Positions 17,189 to 25,312 of a stretch of 64,000 nucleotides of DNA are shown piece after piece. Source of the DNA: Clostridiales bacterium. GTDB taxonomy: Bacteria > Bacillota > Clostridia > Christensenellales > Aristaeellaceae. A model generated the notes under the pieces. The model ran no database searches and was not told the DNA's origin. It saw nothing but the letters and a program-made list of their open reading frames with translations. Numbering within the stretch: position 1 is the stretch's first letter; the number at the start of each line of letters is the position of its first letter. The translations under genes and the position numbers were made by a program. Where the stretch lies: assembly GCA_012837965.1 (NCBI GenBank), contig DUQF01000010.1:1-64000 (forward strand), given 5' to 3'.

Positions 17189-17196
17189 TTTTTACC

Positions 17197-20100
17197 TCAA
17201 TACCAGATGCCGGGAATGACCTTGGCGATGTCCATAAACCAGGTGGGCATCCTCAGGCCGCTAACATAAGGGAACAGGAAAATAAAGACGACAAAACTTA
17301 ATAAAATTAAAGTTCGAGAAATAATTGTTGCGGGCTTTTCTTTGTATTTGGATAGAACAAACAATCCATAGCACGCACACAGAATAATAAAGGGCACGGA
17401 CGGAAAATAGTGGTAAATGTAGGTACCGCGAGGAACCAGCGCCCACGGCAGGTACTGGGCAAGGAAGCTGATAAACAGCAGCATCCCAAGGCCAAAATCT
17501 CCTACCTGCACGGTATCTTTTTGCCGTGTTACTTTTAACACAATCAGATGAATCACCATGAACAACAGCCCCAAAAGGCCACTATACCATACAACGGGGT
17601 TGCCGACAGCAAAAATGGTGCTGCCGGTCCCATCAAACCGTTGGGAGGAATAGTACCACATGGGTTTTTGATTAATGGGCCACTTGTACCAGGGCGAATA
17701 GTAAGGATGGTCCATGCCTAAGCCGGGTTTTCCGTGGTAAGAAAGCATGTGTTGCGCTGAGTTCCAAACCTTTTTGAGGGTCATTCCGCCCTCCGCCGCA
17801 TAAACAGGAATGTAGCTTAAAATATAAATAGCCAAGGGGATGATGACAAAAAACACCACGCAGGCAAAGAAGGTATCCAGCTGCCTTGTGGAAAGGGTGT
17901 TCAACGTTTTAATGCGTGGATTGCTTTCATCATCAGTATTTTTAATGGACAGGGAGGTTCGCACCATACGCCCCTGTTTCCAAAAGAAAATTACCGCAAG
18001 CCCAAGGCCAGCATAACAGCCCGTCCACTTAGAAGCGCAGGCCAGTCCCATGAAAATACCGCTTAAAAGCAAAGGTTTGAAGGTTTTTTTAGTGTCGGGC
18101 TCAAAATCGTCCTGTAGGAAATAGCGGTACATGTATAGGTAGGCCCAGATGATAAACAGCGTCACAAAGCTGTCGATGGTGGCAATGCGAGTCTGAGCAA
18201 AGTGCATTCCGTCCAAAGCCATGAGGGTAAAAGCCAGCCAACCGAAGCGCTTGTTTTTAAACAAATAGCGGCCCATGTAATACATTCCCGGCAGCATGAA
18301 GGCGCCCGCCAAAGCGCCGGGCAAACGCCAAGCAAAGGGGTTCATACCAAAGAGAGCAATGGATAAGGTCATGAACACCTTGCCAAGGGGCGGATGGGTG
18401 GTTTCATAAATGGAAGAAGGCTGCCTGCCTGTCAGGGCGTTTAGCTGTTCAAGACCGGTGCGGGCGTGGTAAATTTCGTCAAAGTACATGCTATTGTACC
18501 AAGACGGCTGGGCAGGGCGCTTGGGCGAAAACCATAACGGCTCATTTTCCAAGGTGTCCTGTTCATCCACCAAAGCGGGGACGGTAGAGGATACGGGCAC
18601 GATATTTTCGCCCGTTTCAACGTCCCTAAAAATCAGCTCATACACCGTAAGCCCGATGGATTGGGCGGTCAGGTGCACATAGCGCCCCGTGTAGATGATA
18701 TTTTGATTGTCTTTTTTGACAAAACGCCAGGCAAAACAATCCCCGGGGCTGACGGTCACTTCATCGTAATTGCCGCCCTCCTCTTCGCTTTCCGACGCCG
18801 ACACCAAAAAGGAATTGCTGCCGTAATGGATGCCCACGTCGTACAGAATGTTGAAGCTTCGGCTCTCGCCAAGGTCAATCATGGCGCTTTCACCAAGGGC
18901 TTCGGACACCCAAGCATTTTCGGGCGCTTTGTGCGAGCCCAAGTTGGTTAAAGCAAACAAGGTATAGATAAGCGTTGCCAGCCAAACCCAAATAGCTTCC
19001 CTTTTTTCGATTTTAACAGGCTTTGACGGGTTATAAAAAGCTTCTTCAAGATAATTACCGCTTTTTTCTTTCAACGAAACCTCCAAGGGCTGTCGCTCTT
19101 CTTCCATCATGGCTCTTGCAACATAAAAGCTATAGCTTGCCGTTACCACGCTAAGGGCAGAAATCAGGTATTCAAACAGGGGACTGTCGCTGATAATGTC
19201 AAAAGAAGGCGCATGCAAATGCCCCTCCACCCCGCCAATACGAAGAGCCCTGTCCAGCACAATGCCGGTATTCAAAAAAACTGCCAGCCCCACCAATAAA
19301 AATAGAGTGAACACCCGCTTATCTCTGTAAAAGTACAAGCTCACGGCAAGAAGCGCCAAGGCCGGAAAAATATAGCGCTCATGCATCATGGCGCCAAAGG
19401 CAAAAAAGGCGCAAAGAAGTACGGCGCTCATCAACGGTAGCAAACGCACGTCCTTTCCCTTGATATACAAAAACAAGATGATAAAGAAAGAAGCGCCCAT
19501 CATCAAAGGGCCGTAAAGCGACACCTGCATGGGAACAAGTCCCAAAAGAAAAACGCAGGCAAGGACAATAGCCCAAATGATATTCGTTTTTTTATTTCTG
19601 TAGGTTAGCCCATCAAAAACAGCAAAAGGGGCAAGAATGAACAAAAAGCCCATTACCTTTATGAAGTAAGGCAGCACGGTATCCATCATGCCCCAGTTCA
19701 GGCTAAAGAGGAAATAGAAGTTGGTGGCATTGACCGTTGCCCGGTCGTAATGGCTCATGGTCTTAAAGTAAAGGTCAAAAATCCAAGTGAGCTTGCCATC
19801 GGGCGAAAATAGCCACACGACAAAAACGCCGATCATGAGCGCTAATACTATGCCGATTATTATTTCTTTCCAGGGCGCATCCTTTTTCCGGTGGACGATG
19901 CATGCAATAAGCGCCACCAGCCCTAAAGGGCCGAACATCAGCATCTGCGGCTTAAACAGCACGCCCAGCATAAAGGCAGGCAGGGCAAGGCGCCACTTGT
20001 TTTCGATGGCGTTATCCACCGTAACAAGGGCAAAGAAAGCAAGAGCGCTGTCAATCTGGCCCCATCCGGCGCCAATGAGTATCCCTGCCGGATGCAGAGT

Positions 20101-21177
20101 ATATAATAGGCTAACTACAAAGGCAAGGCGGATATTGGCGTGCTTTTTACCCATGCCAAACAACACCCAAATGGTACCTAAATCAAACAGGATGGGCGGG
20201 ATTTTAATCATCGCCTCACTCACCCCGCCAAAAAGCTGCTGACCCAAAAAACCAAAAGGCCACAAGAAAAGCAGATAACCCGGCGGATAATCGGAAAAGC
20301 CGACAGAATCATAGAACCGCTTGGATCCATAGCTTGCCATGCTGCTGGCCCAGGAGGTAAAGCAGCCCACATCCACCGGATAGCCCCGCACAAAAATTAA
20401 AACTGCGATGCGCACCAAAAGGGCAAGAAGCAACAAGGCGGGTAAGAGATAACAGTTATATTTTACTTTCAAAATCGGGCTTTCTTCTTTTGTGTTTTTT
20501 AGCAGCGCAAAAGCAAAGCCTACATACAAAAGCCCCACCATCAAAAGCTTCCACCAAGCGCTGGTTGGCTCTTTTTCGTCTTCAATATAATCGGAAGCAT
20601 CATACAATAGGTGCACGTCTATACCTTCGGGCGCCTCTTTGACAGGGTAAAACTTGATATCGTCAAACTGCGCCCAGCCTTCAGCCTCGCCCGAATAGCC
20701 GCCAAGGCGGGCATAGACAGTAAGCATGGTTTGCTTGGGCCCCGTTTTACCATACAAGGATACCTTTTGAAAGTCTTCTGACTGGTAAATGCTTTCGGTA
20801 TAAACGCTCAGCCCCTCAATCGATAGGTTGGCTCCCCTGCCCCCTTGGCTGTCCGCTTTAATCAGGCCTTCTAAGCAGTAAAGGGTATTTGGCGCCACGT
20901 TCACCCGCTGGAAAAAACGGGCATCATTTAGCCCGTGGTTTTGAATTTGGGCGTAGGAATCTATCCCTTGGTAGCTGGTTACATTCTGCGCCTGCACATA
21001 AGCGCCGGTCATCCAGGAAAGAGGCAGGCCGGTTGCTTCGTCCACTTGGTCAAAAGAAGGGTTATATAATAAATTTTCGCCGTACTTCACTTTCGGGCTT
21101 TTAGGATAAAGCCAAAAGGCGGCCACGATAGCGGCCAACAATAAAACGGATAAAATTATTTTGTGTCTTTTTTGCAT
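17197..21177 (-). CDS. Giant fused membrane glycosyltransferase (GT-C module plus PMT/GT39 module)
   Basis: This 1326-residue polytopic protein appears to be two GT-C glycosyltransferases in one chain. A signal-anchor helix (5-20) is followed by an extracytoplasmic beta-rich, carbohydrate-binding-like region (about 35-185). The first membrane module (about 205-690) has a YPVDVGCF motif in its first loop and DYPPGYLLFLWP. A linker with a second soluble beta domain (about 745-880) leads to a protein O-mannosyltransferase module (about 890-1320) with FDEIYHARTGL (acidic pair near residue 898) and THPPLGK, both PMT hallmarks. Such enzymes move sugars from polyprenyl phosphate to protein or glycan outside the membrane. 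The gene is inserted between yraN and comM. GGAGG precedes the ATG. Confidence 0.85.
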   Translation of the reverse strand: MQKRHKIILSVLLLAAIVAAFWLYPKSPKVKYGENLLYNPSFDQVDEATGLPLSWMTGAYVQAQNVTSYQGIDSYAQIQNHGLNDARFFQRVNVAPNTLYCLEGLIKADSQGGRGANLSIEGLSVYTESIYQSEDFQKVSLYGKTGPKQTMLTVYARLGGYSGEAEGWAQFDDIKFYPVKEAPEGIDVHLLYDASDYIEDEKEPTSAWWKLLMVGLLYVGFAFALLKNTKEESPILKVKYNCYLLPALLLLALLVRIAVLIFVRGYPVDVGCFTSWASSMASYGSKRFYDSVGFSDYPPGYLLFLWPFGFLGQQLFGGVSEAMIKIPPILFDLGTIWVLFGMGKKHANIRLAFVVSLLYTLHPAGILIGAGWGQIDSALAFFALVTVDNAIENKWRLALPAFMLGVLFKPQMLMFGPLGLVALIACIVHRKKDAPWKEIIIGIVLALMIGVFVVWLFSPDGKLTWIFDLYFKTMSHYDRATVNATNFYFLFSLNWGMMDTVLPYFIKVMGFLFILAPFAVFDGLTYRNKKTNIIWAIVLACVFLLGLVPMQVSLYGPLMMGASFFIILFLYIKGKDVRLLPLMSAVLLCAFFAFGAMMHERYIFPALALLAVSLYFYRDKRVFTLFLLVGLAVFLNTGIVLDRALRIGGVEGHLHAPSFDIISDSPLFEYLISALSVVTASYSFYVARAMMEEERQPLEVSLKEKSGNYLEEAFYNPSKPVKIEKREAIWVWLATLIYTLFALTNLGSHKAPENAWVSEALGESAMIDLGESRSFNILYDVGIHYGSNSFLVSASESEEEGGNYDEVTVSPGDCFAWRFVKKDNQNIIYTGRYVHLTAQSIGLTVYELIFRDVETGENIVPVSSTVPALVDEQDTLENEPLWFSPKRPAQPSWYNSMYFDEIYHARTGLEQLNALTGRQPSSIYETTHPPLGKVFMTLSIALFGMNPFAWRLPGALAGAFMLPGMYYMGRYLFKNKRFGWLAFTLMALDGMHFAQTRIATIDSFVTLFIIWAYLYMYRYFLQDDFEPDTKKTFKPLLLSGIFMGLACASKWTGCYAGLGLAVIFFWKQGRMVRTSLSIKNTDDESNPRIKTLNTLSTRQLDTFFACVVFFVIIPLAIYILSYIPVYAAEGGMTLKKVWNSAQHMLSYHGKPGLGMDHPYYSPWYKWPINQKPMWYYSSQRFDGTGSTIFAVGNPVVWYSGLLGLLFMVIHLIVLKVTRQKDTVQVGDFGLGMLLFISFLAQYLPWALVPRGTYIYHYFPSVPFIILCACYGLFVLSKYKEKPATIISRTLILLSFVVFIFLFPYVSGLRMPTWFMDIAKVIPGIWY

Positions 21178-21193
21178 GAGTCCTCCGAGGGCA

Positions 21194-21526
21194 CTACTCG
21201 CCTTTCAGCAGGCGAACGCCTGCTCGGGTAATTTCTACAATATCGGTGCGGGTTTTAGTAGCAGGGTGTTCCTGTAACCACACCTTTTTGGCATAGGCAA
21301 TTCTTGCCAGTTTCTTTTCGGTAATAGCATCTAAGGCATCGCCCAGCCTTGCATCGGGGCGGTACTTGACCTCAACAAAACAAGTTACATCGCCGTCCTT
21401 TACAATCAGGTCAATTTCTCCGCCAATAATCCGGTAGCGGGTTTTAAGTATCTTGTAGCCAATAGCTTCCAAGTACTGGGCGGCGATTTGCTCACCCTGC
21501 AAGCCTTTTTCGTAGGATTTTTTCAT
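21194..21526 (-). CDS. YraN family (UPF0102) nuclease-like protein
   Basis: This 110-residue protein has a restriction-endonuclease-like fold. Visible motifs are GEQIAAQYLEAIGYKIL, GGEIDLIVKDG and FVEVKYR, which give the E...D...ExK metal-binding arrangement of PD-(D/E)xK nucleases. Length is normal (about 115-130). The cellular role of the family is poorly defined. It overlaps rnhB by 4 bp (ATGA), the usual arrangement in bacteria. Confidence 0.92.
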   Translation of the reverse strand: MKKSYEKGLQGEQIAAQYLEAIGYKILKTRYRIIGGEIDLIVKDGDVTCFVEVKYRPDARLGDALDAITEKKLARIAYAKKVWLQEHPATKTRTDIVEITRAGVRLLKGE

Positions 21527-22143
21527 ACAAAGTTTCCAATAAAGCTTTGCCGGTGCTGGGGAGTCGGGCCGTATTCTTTTAGCGCCGCAATGTGCGCAGC
21601 GGTGCCGTAACCTTTGTTGGACGCAAAGGCATACTGGGGATAAAGCGCATGAAGCGTCAGCATTTCCCTGTCTCTTGAAACTTTGGCGATAACGGAAGCC
21701 GCAGCGACGGAATAGCTGGTAGCGTCCCCTTTGATAACGGAGATTTCTTCGCCCGCAAGGCCCACATCCTTCACGGCATCAATTAAAAACCTTGTGGCAG
21801 GGCAGCCTTCCGCAGCTCGGCGCATGGCAAGCCTGGTGGCTTCAAGAATATTGTATCGGTCGATTTCTTGGACGCTTGCCCTGCCCACCCCGACAAAGAG
21901 GGCGATTTCCATAATCTCTTCAAACACCTGCTCCCGCCGCTTTTGGGACAGTTTTTTTGAATCGTCCATCCAAAGGATAACTGGATTTTCCGGCATCACC
22001 ACGCAGGCGGCGTACACGCTGCCCGCAAGGGGGCCGCGCCCCGCTTCGTCCACCCCCGCAAAAAGCGCACCCATGTTTCGGTACTTCGTATCATAGGCAA
22101 GAAGCTCGCTTAGGTGCGCTTGGCGCTTGGCGTTTATTTTCAT
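21523..22143 (-). CDS. rnhB: Ribonuclease HII
   Basis: This 206-residue RNase H-fold enzyme cuts RNA in RNA-DNA hybrids and at single ribonucleotides in DNA. The N-terminal signature GVDEAGRGPLAGSV gives the first Asp-Glu metal ligands. A further acidic residue lies in FLIDAVKDVG and another in KVSRDREM. GNKGYGT-type spacing is seen as SNKGYGTAAH. Length is normal. It sits between rbgA (4-bp overlap) and yraN (4-bp overlap), as in Bacillus and many clostridia. Confidence 0.96.
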   Translation of the reverse strand: MKINAKRQAHLSELLAYDTKYRNMGALFAGVDEAGRGPLAGSVYAACVVMPENPVILWMDDSKKLSQKRREQVFEEIMEIALFVGVGRASVQEIDRYNILEATRLAMRRAAEGCPATRFLIDAVKDVGLAGEEISVIKGDATSYSVAAASVIAKVSRDREMLTLHALYPQYAFASNKGYGTAAHIAALKEYGPTPQHRQSFIGNFV

Positions 22144-22985
22144 ACGGGAGGCATCTCTAAGGTCAGCTTGGCGATTCTTCCATCCCGATAGTCAGACAAA
22201 ACAGCCGCCACTCCCCTGTCAATATCGGGGCGTGCGCCCGACATTAAAAAGCCCCGTTTTTGGCAAATGTGGTTTAGCAATGCTTCTCCCCTCAAAACAG
22301 TTTCGGTTATTTTATAGCGGGCAATGGTTTGCTCAGGGGCAATGTCCATCAAGTCGTTCAGCAAATATAAGCACAGCTTGTAAGAGTCGATAGCTTCGTC
22401 CCTGACGGCTGCGATATAAGCAAGGCGGCGGGCAGCCTCCTGGTCGTCCAGCCTTGGCCAAAGCATGCCGGGGCTGTCCATCAACTCAAGATAAGGGCTA
22501 AGCTTCACCCACTTCACCCCCCGTGTTACGCCGGGACGGTTTTCCGCCTCTAAAGAGCTGCGCCCAAGGAGGGCATTTATCAGGGTGCTTTTGCCCACGT
22601 TGGGTACGCCAATTACCATGGCTCGCACGGTACGGGCAATGCCACGGGCGGCGGCCCTATCTACCGCTTCTTTGGCAGCCGCCTGAACGGCAGGCAAAGC
22701 GGGCCTAAGCGTACCCTTTTTATCGGCGCTGATGGCGTAAGCTATTTCACCCTCACTTTTAAAATATTCAAGCCACTGGTCGGTGGCTTTCCTGTCAGCC
22801 AAGTCCCTCTTGTTCATCAAAAGAACACGGGGCTTGTTTTGCGTTAGTTCCAATAGCTCAGGATTGCGGCTGGATAGCGGGATGCGCGCGTCGCAAAGTT
22901 CAATCACCACGTGCACACGCTTGAGCATATCTTCCAAGGCTCGCTTTGCCTTGGCCATGTGACCGGGGTACCAAACAATATCCAT
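22140..22985 (-). CDS. rbgA: Ribosome biogenesis GTPase RbgA (YlqF)
   Basis: This 281-residue circularly permuted GTPase acts in late assembly of the 50S subunit. The G4 motif NKRDLAD comes first (about 58-64), then G1 GVPNVGKST (about 125-133), a threonine-rich G2 (GVTRG) and G3 DSPGMLWP. The N-terminal WYPGHMAKAKRALEDM is a family hallmark. GAGGAGG precedes the ATG. It heads the rbgA-rnhB-yraN run, with 4-bp overlaps showing tight coupling. Confidence 0.96.
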   Translation of the reverse strand: MDIVWYPGHMAKAKRALEDMLKRVHVVIELCDARIPLSSRNPELLELTQNKPRVLLMNKRDLADRKATDQWLEYFKSEGEIAYAISADKKGTLRPALPAVQAAAKEAVDRAAARGIARTVRAMVIGVPNVGKSTLINALLGRSSLEAENRPGVTRGVKWVKLSPYLELMDSPGMLWPRLDDQEAARRLAYIAAVRDEAIDSYKLCLYLLNDLMDIAPEQTIARYKITETVLRGEALLNHICQKRGFLMSGARPDIDRGVAAVLSDYRDGRIAKLTLEMPPV

Positions 22986-23086
22986 CCGCCATCCTCCTCA
23001 ATTCATCAGTTACCAAGATACCATTTGAAGCCTTAAAAATCAAGGCGAATAAAACGCAACTGACAATGAATAATAATCTACGCAAG

Positions 23087-23115
23087 GAAAAACCGCCCTT
23101 GTTAAAAGCGGTTTT
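23087..23115 (-). terminator. Rho-independent terminator after deoC
   Basis: AAAACCGC / GCGGTTTT is an 8-bp stem with an 11-nt loop that ends in a T-run on the minus strand, 27 bp after the deoC stop. Confidence 0.8.
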
Positions 23116-23142
23116 CAAACTACATTGCTTAAGCAAAGCTTT

Positions 23143-23796
23143 TTACACTTCGTCTTTCAAGGCCGCCACAGCGCCAGATGCGCCCAGTCGGTCCACGCCA
23201 AGGCGCAGGTAGGTTTCCATATCTTCCCTTGTTCTCACGCCGCCCGAGGCTTTCATCTTCACATGTGGGGCAATATGCTGCTTGAAAAGAAAAATATCTT
23301 CCACCGTGGCGCCGCCGGCGCCAAAGCCGGTGGAGGTTTTGATATACTGCGCCCCGCCCTGGCTGACGCAGCCGCAGAGGACAATTTTTTCATCTTCCGT
23401 TAGATAGCAGGTTTCGACAATTACTTTTAGTACCTTGTCGCCGCAGGCTTCTTTTACTTTGCGGATTTCTTCGGTTACCTTGTCAAAAAGTCCGTCCTTG
23501 ACCCAACCAAGGTTGACGACCATGTCGATTTCCTCGGCGCCTTTGGCAATGGCATCCTTGGCTTGAAACACCTTGCTTTCGGTGGTATCGTAACCCAAAG
23601 GAAAGCCGACTGTCGTACAAAGTTTGAGGCTATCGCCAAAGTGTTCATGCGCCTTCCCAACATAACTTGCCGGAATGCACACGGTGGCGGTACCATATTT
23701 CACAGCCTCCTCGCACAGGGCCAAAATAGCCTGCCAAGTTGCAGTGGGTTTTAATAAGGTATGGTCCACATGGGACAAAATATCTTTCGCGTTCAT
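23143..23796 (-). CDS. deoC: Deoxyribose-phosphate aldolase
   Basis: This 217-residue class I aldolase splits 2-deoxyribose-5-phosphate into glyceraldehyde-3-phosphate and acetaldehyde in deoxynucleoside salvage. The Schiff-base lysine is in the YIKTSTGFGAGGAT motif, and the second catalytic lysine is in MKASGGVRT. DHTLLKP at the N-terminus and VVNLGWVKDG are also typical. Length is normal. GGGAGG precedes the ATG. It has its own probable promoter and terminator, and no other deo genes are adjacent. Confidence 0.96.
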   Translation of the reverse strand: MNAKDILSHVDHTLLKPTATWQAILALCEEAVKYGTATVCIPASYVGKAHEHFGDSLKLCTTVGFPLGYDTTESKVFQAKDAIAKGAEEIDMVVNLGWVKDGLFDKVTEEIRKVKEACGDKVLKVIVETCYLTEDEKIVLCGCVSQGGAQYIKTSTGFGAGGATVEDIFLFKQHIAPHVKMKASGGVRTREDMETYLRLGVDRLGASGAVAALKDEV

Positions 23797-23813
23797 GGTT
23801 GCCTCCCTTTTTT

Positions 23814-23857
23814 CAAAGTCCAGATATATTGTACCACTTCAAAAGACTTTGATACAA
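23814..23857 (-). promoter_or_regulatory. Probable deoC promoter inside an inverted repeat
   Basis: On the minus strand: TTGTAT (23857-23852), 18 bp, TACAAT (23833-23828), about 30 bp before the deoC ATG. A 7-bp inverted repeat, CAAAGTC (23814-23820) and GACTTTG (23845-23851), brackets the -10 region and could be an operator half-site pair. No T-run follows, so it is not an obvious terminator of the upstream operon. Confidence 0.4.
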
Positions 23858-23858
23858 G

Positions 23859-24347
23859 TCAGCGCAGCTTGCGCTCAACGGGATAGCCAAGCAGGTAGCC
23901 GGTCAGCTTCAAGTCCCGTTCGATTCTTGCATCGGTGGTGATTAAAATCAAATGAACCTCTGCTGTGGAAAAGGGCTGAACCTCTACTCCTTTGTTAATG
24001 TCATAGCCCGTCTCTTTAAGTCCGCCTACGGTCAAAATATCTTTGGAAGACGGGACGATGGAAAGCTCCATCATTTGGATAGGGAATGGCAGGCGGTTAG
24101 TCGCCGTAATGGTATAAATGACCATACGCCCGTTTGAACTTTCTTCTTGGGGTAAATTGCGAAAAGCATGGCCTTGCAGGGAGCGGTTGTGCAAATCTTC
24201 CAACAGGCCGTCGTACACACCCTGATAGGCGGCAATATCTACTTCGCTTGGCATAGATACCTTCACTTTTAGCCAAGAACCGGAAACTCCCCACAAAAGC
24301 CCTGCAATTAGGGCAAAGATGAAGATGGTTTTAATTAGTCGCTTCAT
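23859..24347 (-). CDS. Small membrane-anchored protein of unknown function in the stator-like operon
   Basis: This 162-residue protein has an N-terminal hydrophobic segment (about 5-22), either a signal anchor or an uncleaved signal peptide. An extracytoplasmic domain without cysteines or a recognisable family follows. The mature part contains YTITATNRLPFPIQMMELSI and a GVEVQPFSTAEVHLILIT stretch, suggesting a beta-sandwich. Its ATG overlaps the stop of the OmpA-domain gene (ATGA), so it is made together with the proton-channel pair and may be an accessory subunit of that complex. Confidence 0.75.
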   Translation of the reverse strand: MKRLIKTIFIFALIAGLLWGVSGSWLKVKVSMPSEVDIAAYQGVYDGLLEDLHNRSLQGHAFRNLPQEESSNGRMVIYTITATNRLPFPIQMMELSIVPSSKDILTVGGLKETGYDINKGVEVQPFSTAEVHLILITTDARIERDLKLTGYLLGYPVERKLR

Positions 24348-25312
24348 AGGCCTTTTAAGATTTCGTTCATGCGCTCGATCATTTCGGTGTCTTTTAATCG
24401 GAACTTCAGCTCCACCCGACGGGAAGCTTCCATGTCTTCCGTGCCATCGGGCCTGAATATCCTATCTGCATAGCTGCGCCCCTTGACGGTGAGAATGCTT
24501 TCGAGCAAGGCCTTTTCCTGTCTGGTAAGCCCGGGAAGGTTGAGGCAATAAGTGGCGACGCTCAGCGCCCGCTCCTGTGAAAGCTCCAAATTAAATTCAT
24601 AGCTACCGGCGGAGTCGGTATGCCCCTCGATAATAATTTCAGCTAAATAATTCCTGTATTCCGGGCGCAAAAGCACCGACAGATACACCGGCAAAATAGT
24701 TTGCAATTCCCTTTCCCCTTGAGGAGCTAATTTATTGTCTGCGGTTGCAAACATGAGTTTGCTGGATAGAACAATGTCGCCTGTCTTTGCGTCCACATTG
24801 GCGGAAATATTGGCCTTATTAAGGGCGGCGGACAATTCCTGTACAATAGAAGTGCGAAGGCCAAGTAGCTCGTCTAACTTTCTTTGCTGACCGGACAGGG
24901 TAAGCTGCAAGCTGTCCAGCTCGGCTTGCTGGGCGGTAAGTACCAACTGCAAGGCGGTCTGTTCCTGTTCCTTGGTAGCAAGGGCAGTTTCGGCAGCCTT
25001 TAGCGCCTGTTCCTTTTCATCCAACTGAATTTGGATGGTACTTAACTCCTCCTCCTTGCCCATGAGGGTTACACGGGTGGTTTCAAGCTCCTCAGCTTGC
25101 TTCGTAAGGGTGATTTGCGCCAAGTCAAGGGCGGCCTGCTGCTCTCCCAATTCCCTAGTTTTGGTTTCAAGCAGGCTGTAATACTGGTAAATGGAAAAGG
25201 TGACCGCCAACATAAAGACCAGCAGCATGGAGGACATTATGTCCGAGTAGCTGATCCAATATTCGCCCGTATCTCGGCTGATAAGCCGACGCCCCTTACG
25301 TCCCTTACGCAT
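24344..25312 (-). CDS. MotB/ZorB-like OmpA-domain protein with extracytoplasmic coiled coil
   Basis: This 322-residue protein has a basic N-terminus and one transmembrane helix (about 24-46) beginning YSDIMSSMLLVFMLAV. Its Asp24 matches the proton-carrying aspartate of MotB, TolR and ZorB. A heptad coiled coil of about 100 residues (about 50-155) follows, then an OmpA-like peptidoglycan-binding domain (about 190-318) with IIIEGHTDSAGSYEFN and LSQERALSVATYCL. The partner channel gene overlaps it by 8 bp. The pair should form an ion-driven stator anchored to the cell wall. No flagellar genes are near, so a MotB role is unlikely from context. ZorB of Zorya defence is the closest architecture I know. 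Confidence 0.85.
   Translation of the reverse strand: MRKGRKGRRLISRDTGEYWISYSDIMSSMLLVFMLAVTFSIYQYYSLLETKTRELGEQQAALDLAQITLTKQAEELETTRVTLMGKEEELSTIQIQLDEKEQALKAAETALATKEQEQTALQLVLTAQQAELDSLQLTLSGQQRKLDELLGLRTSIVQELSAALNKANISANVDAKTGDIVLSSKLMFATADNKLAPQGERELQTILPVYLSVLLRPEYRNYLAEIIIEGHTDSAGSYEFNLELSQERALSVATYCLNLPGLTRQEKALLESILTVKGRSYADRIFRPDGTEDMEASRRVELKFRLKDTEMIERMNEILKGL

Noticed and set aside
19787..20242. 151-codon plus-strand ORF
   Set aside because: Antisense to the glycosyltransferase gene; composition reflects the complementary strand of membrane helices.
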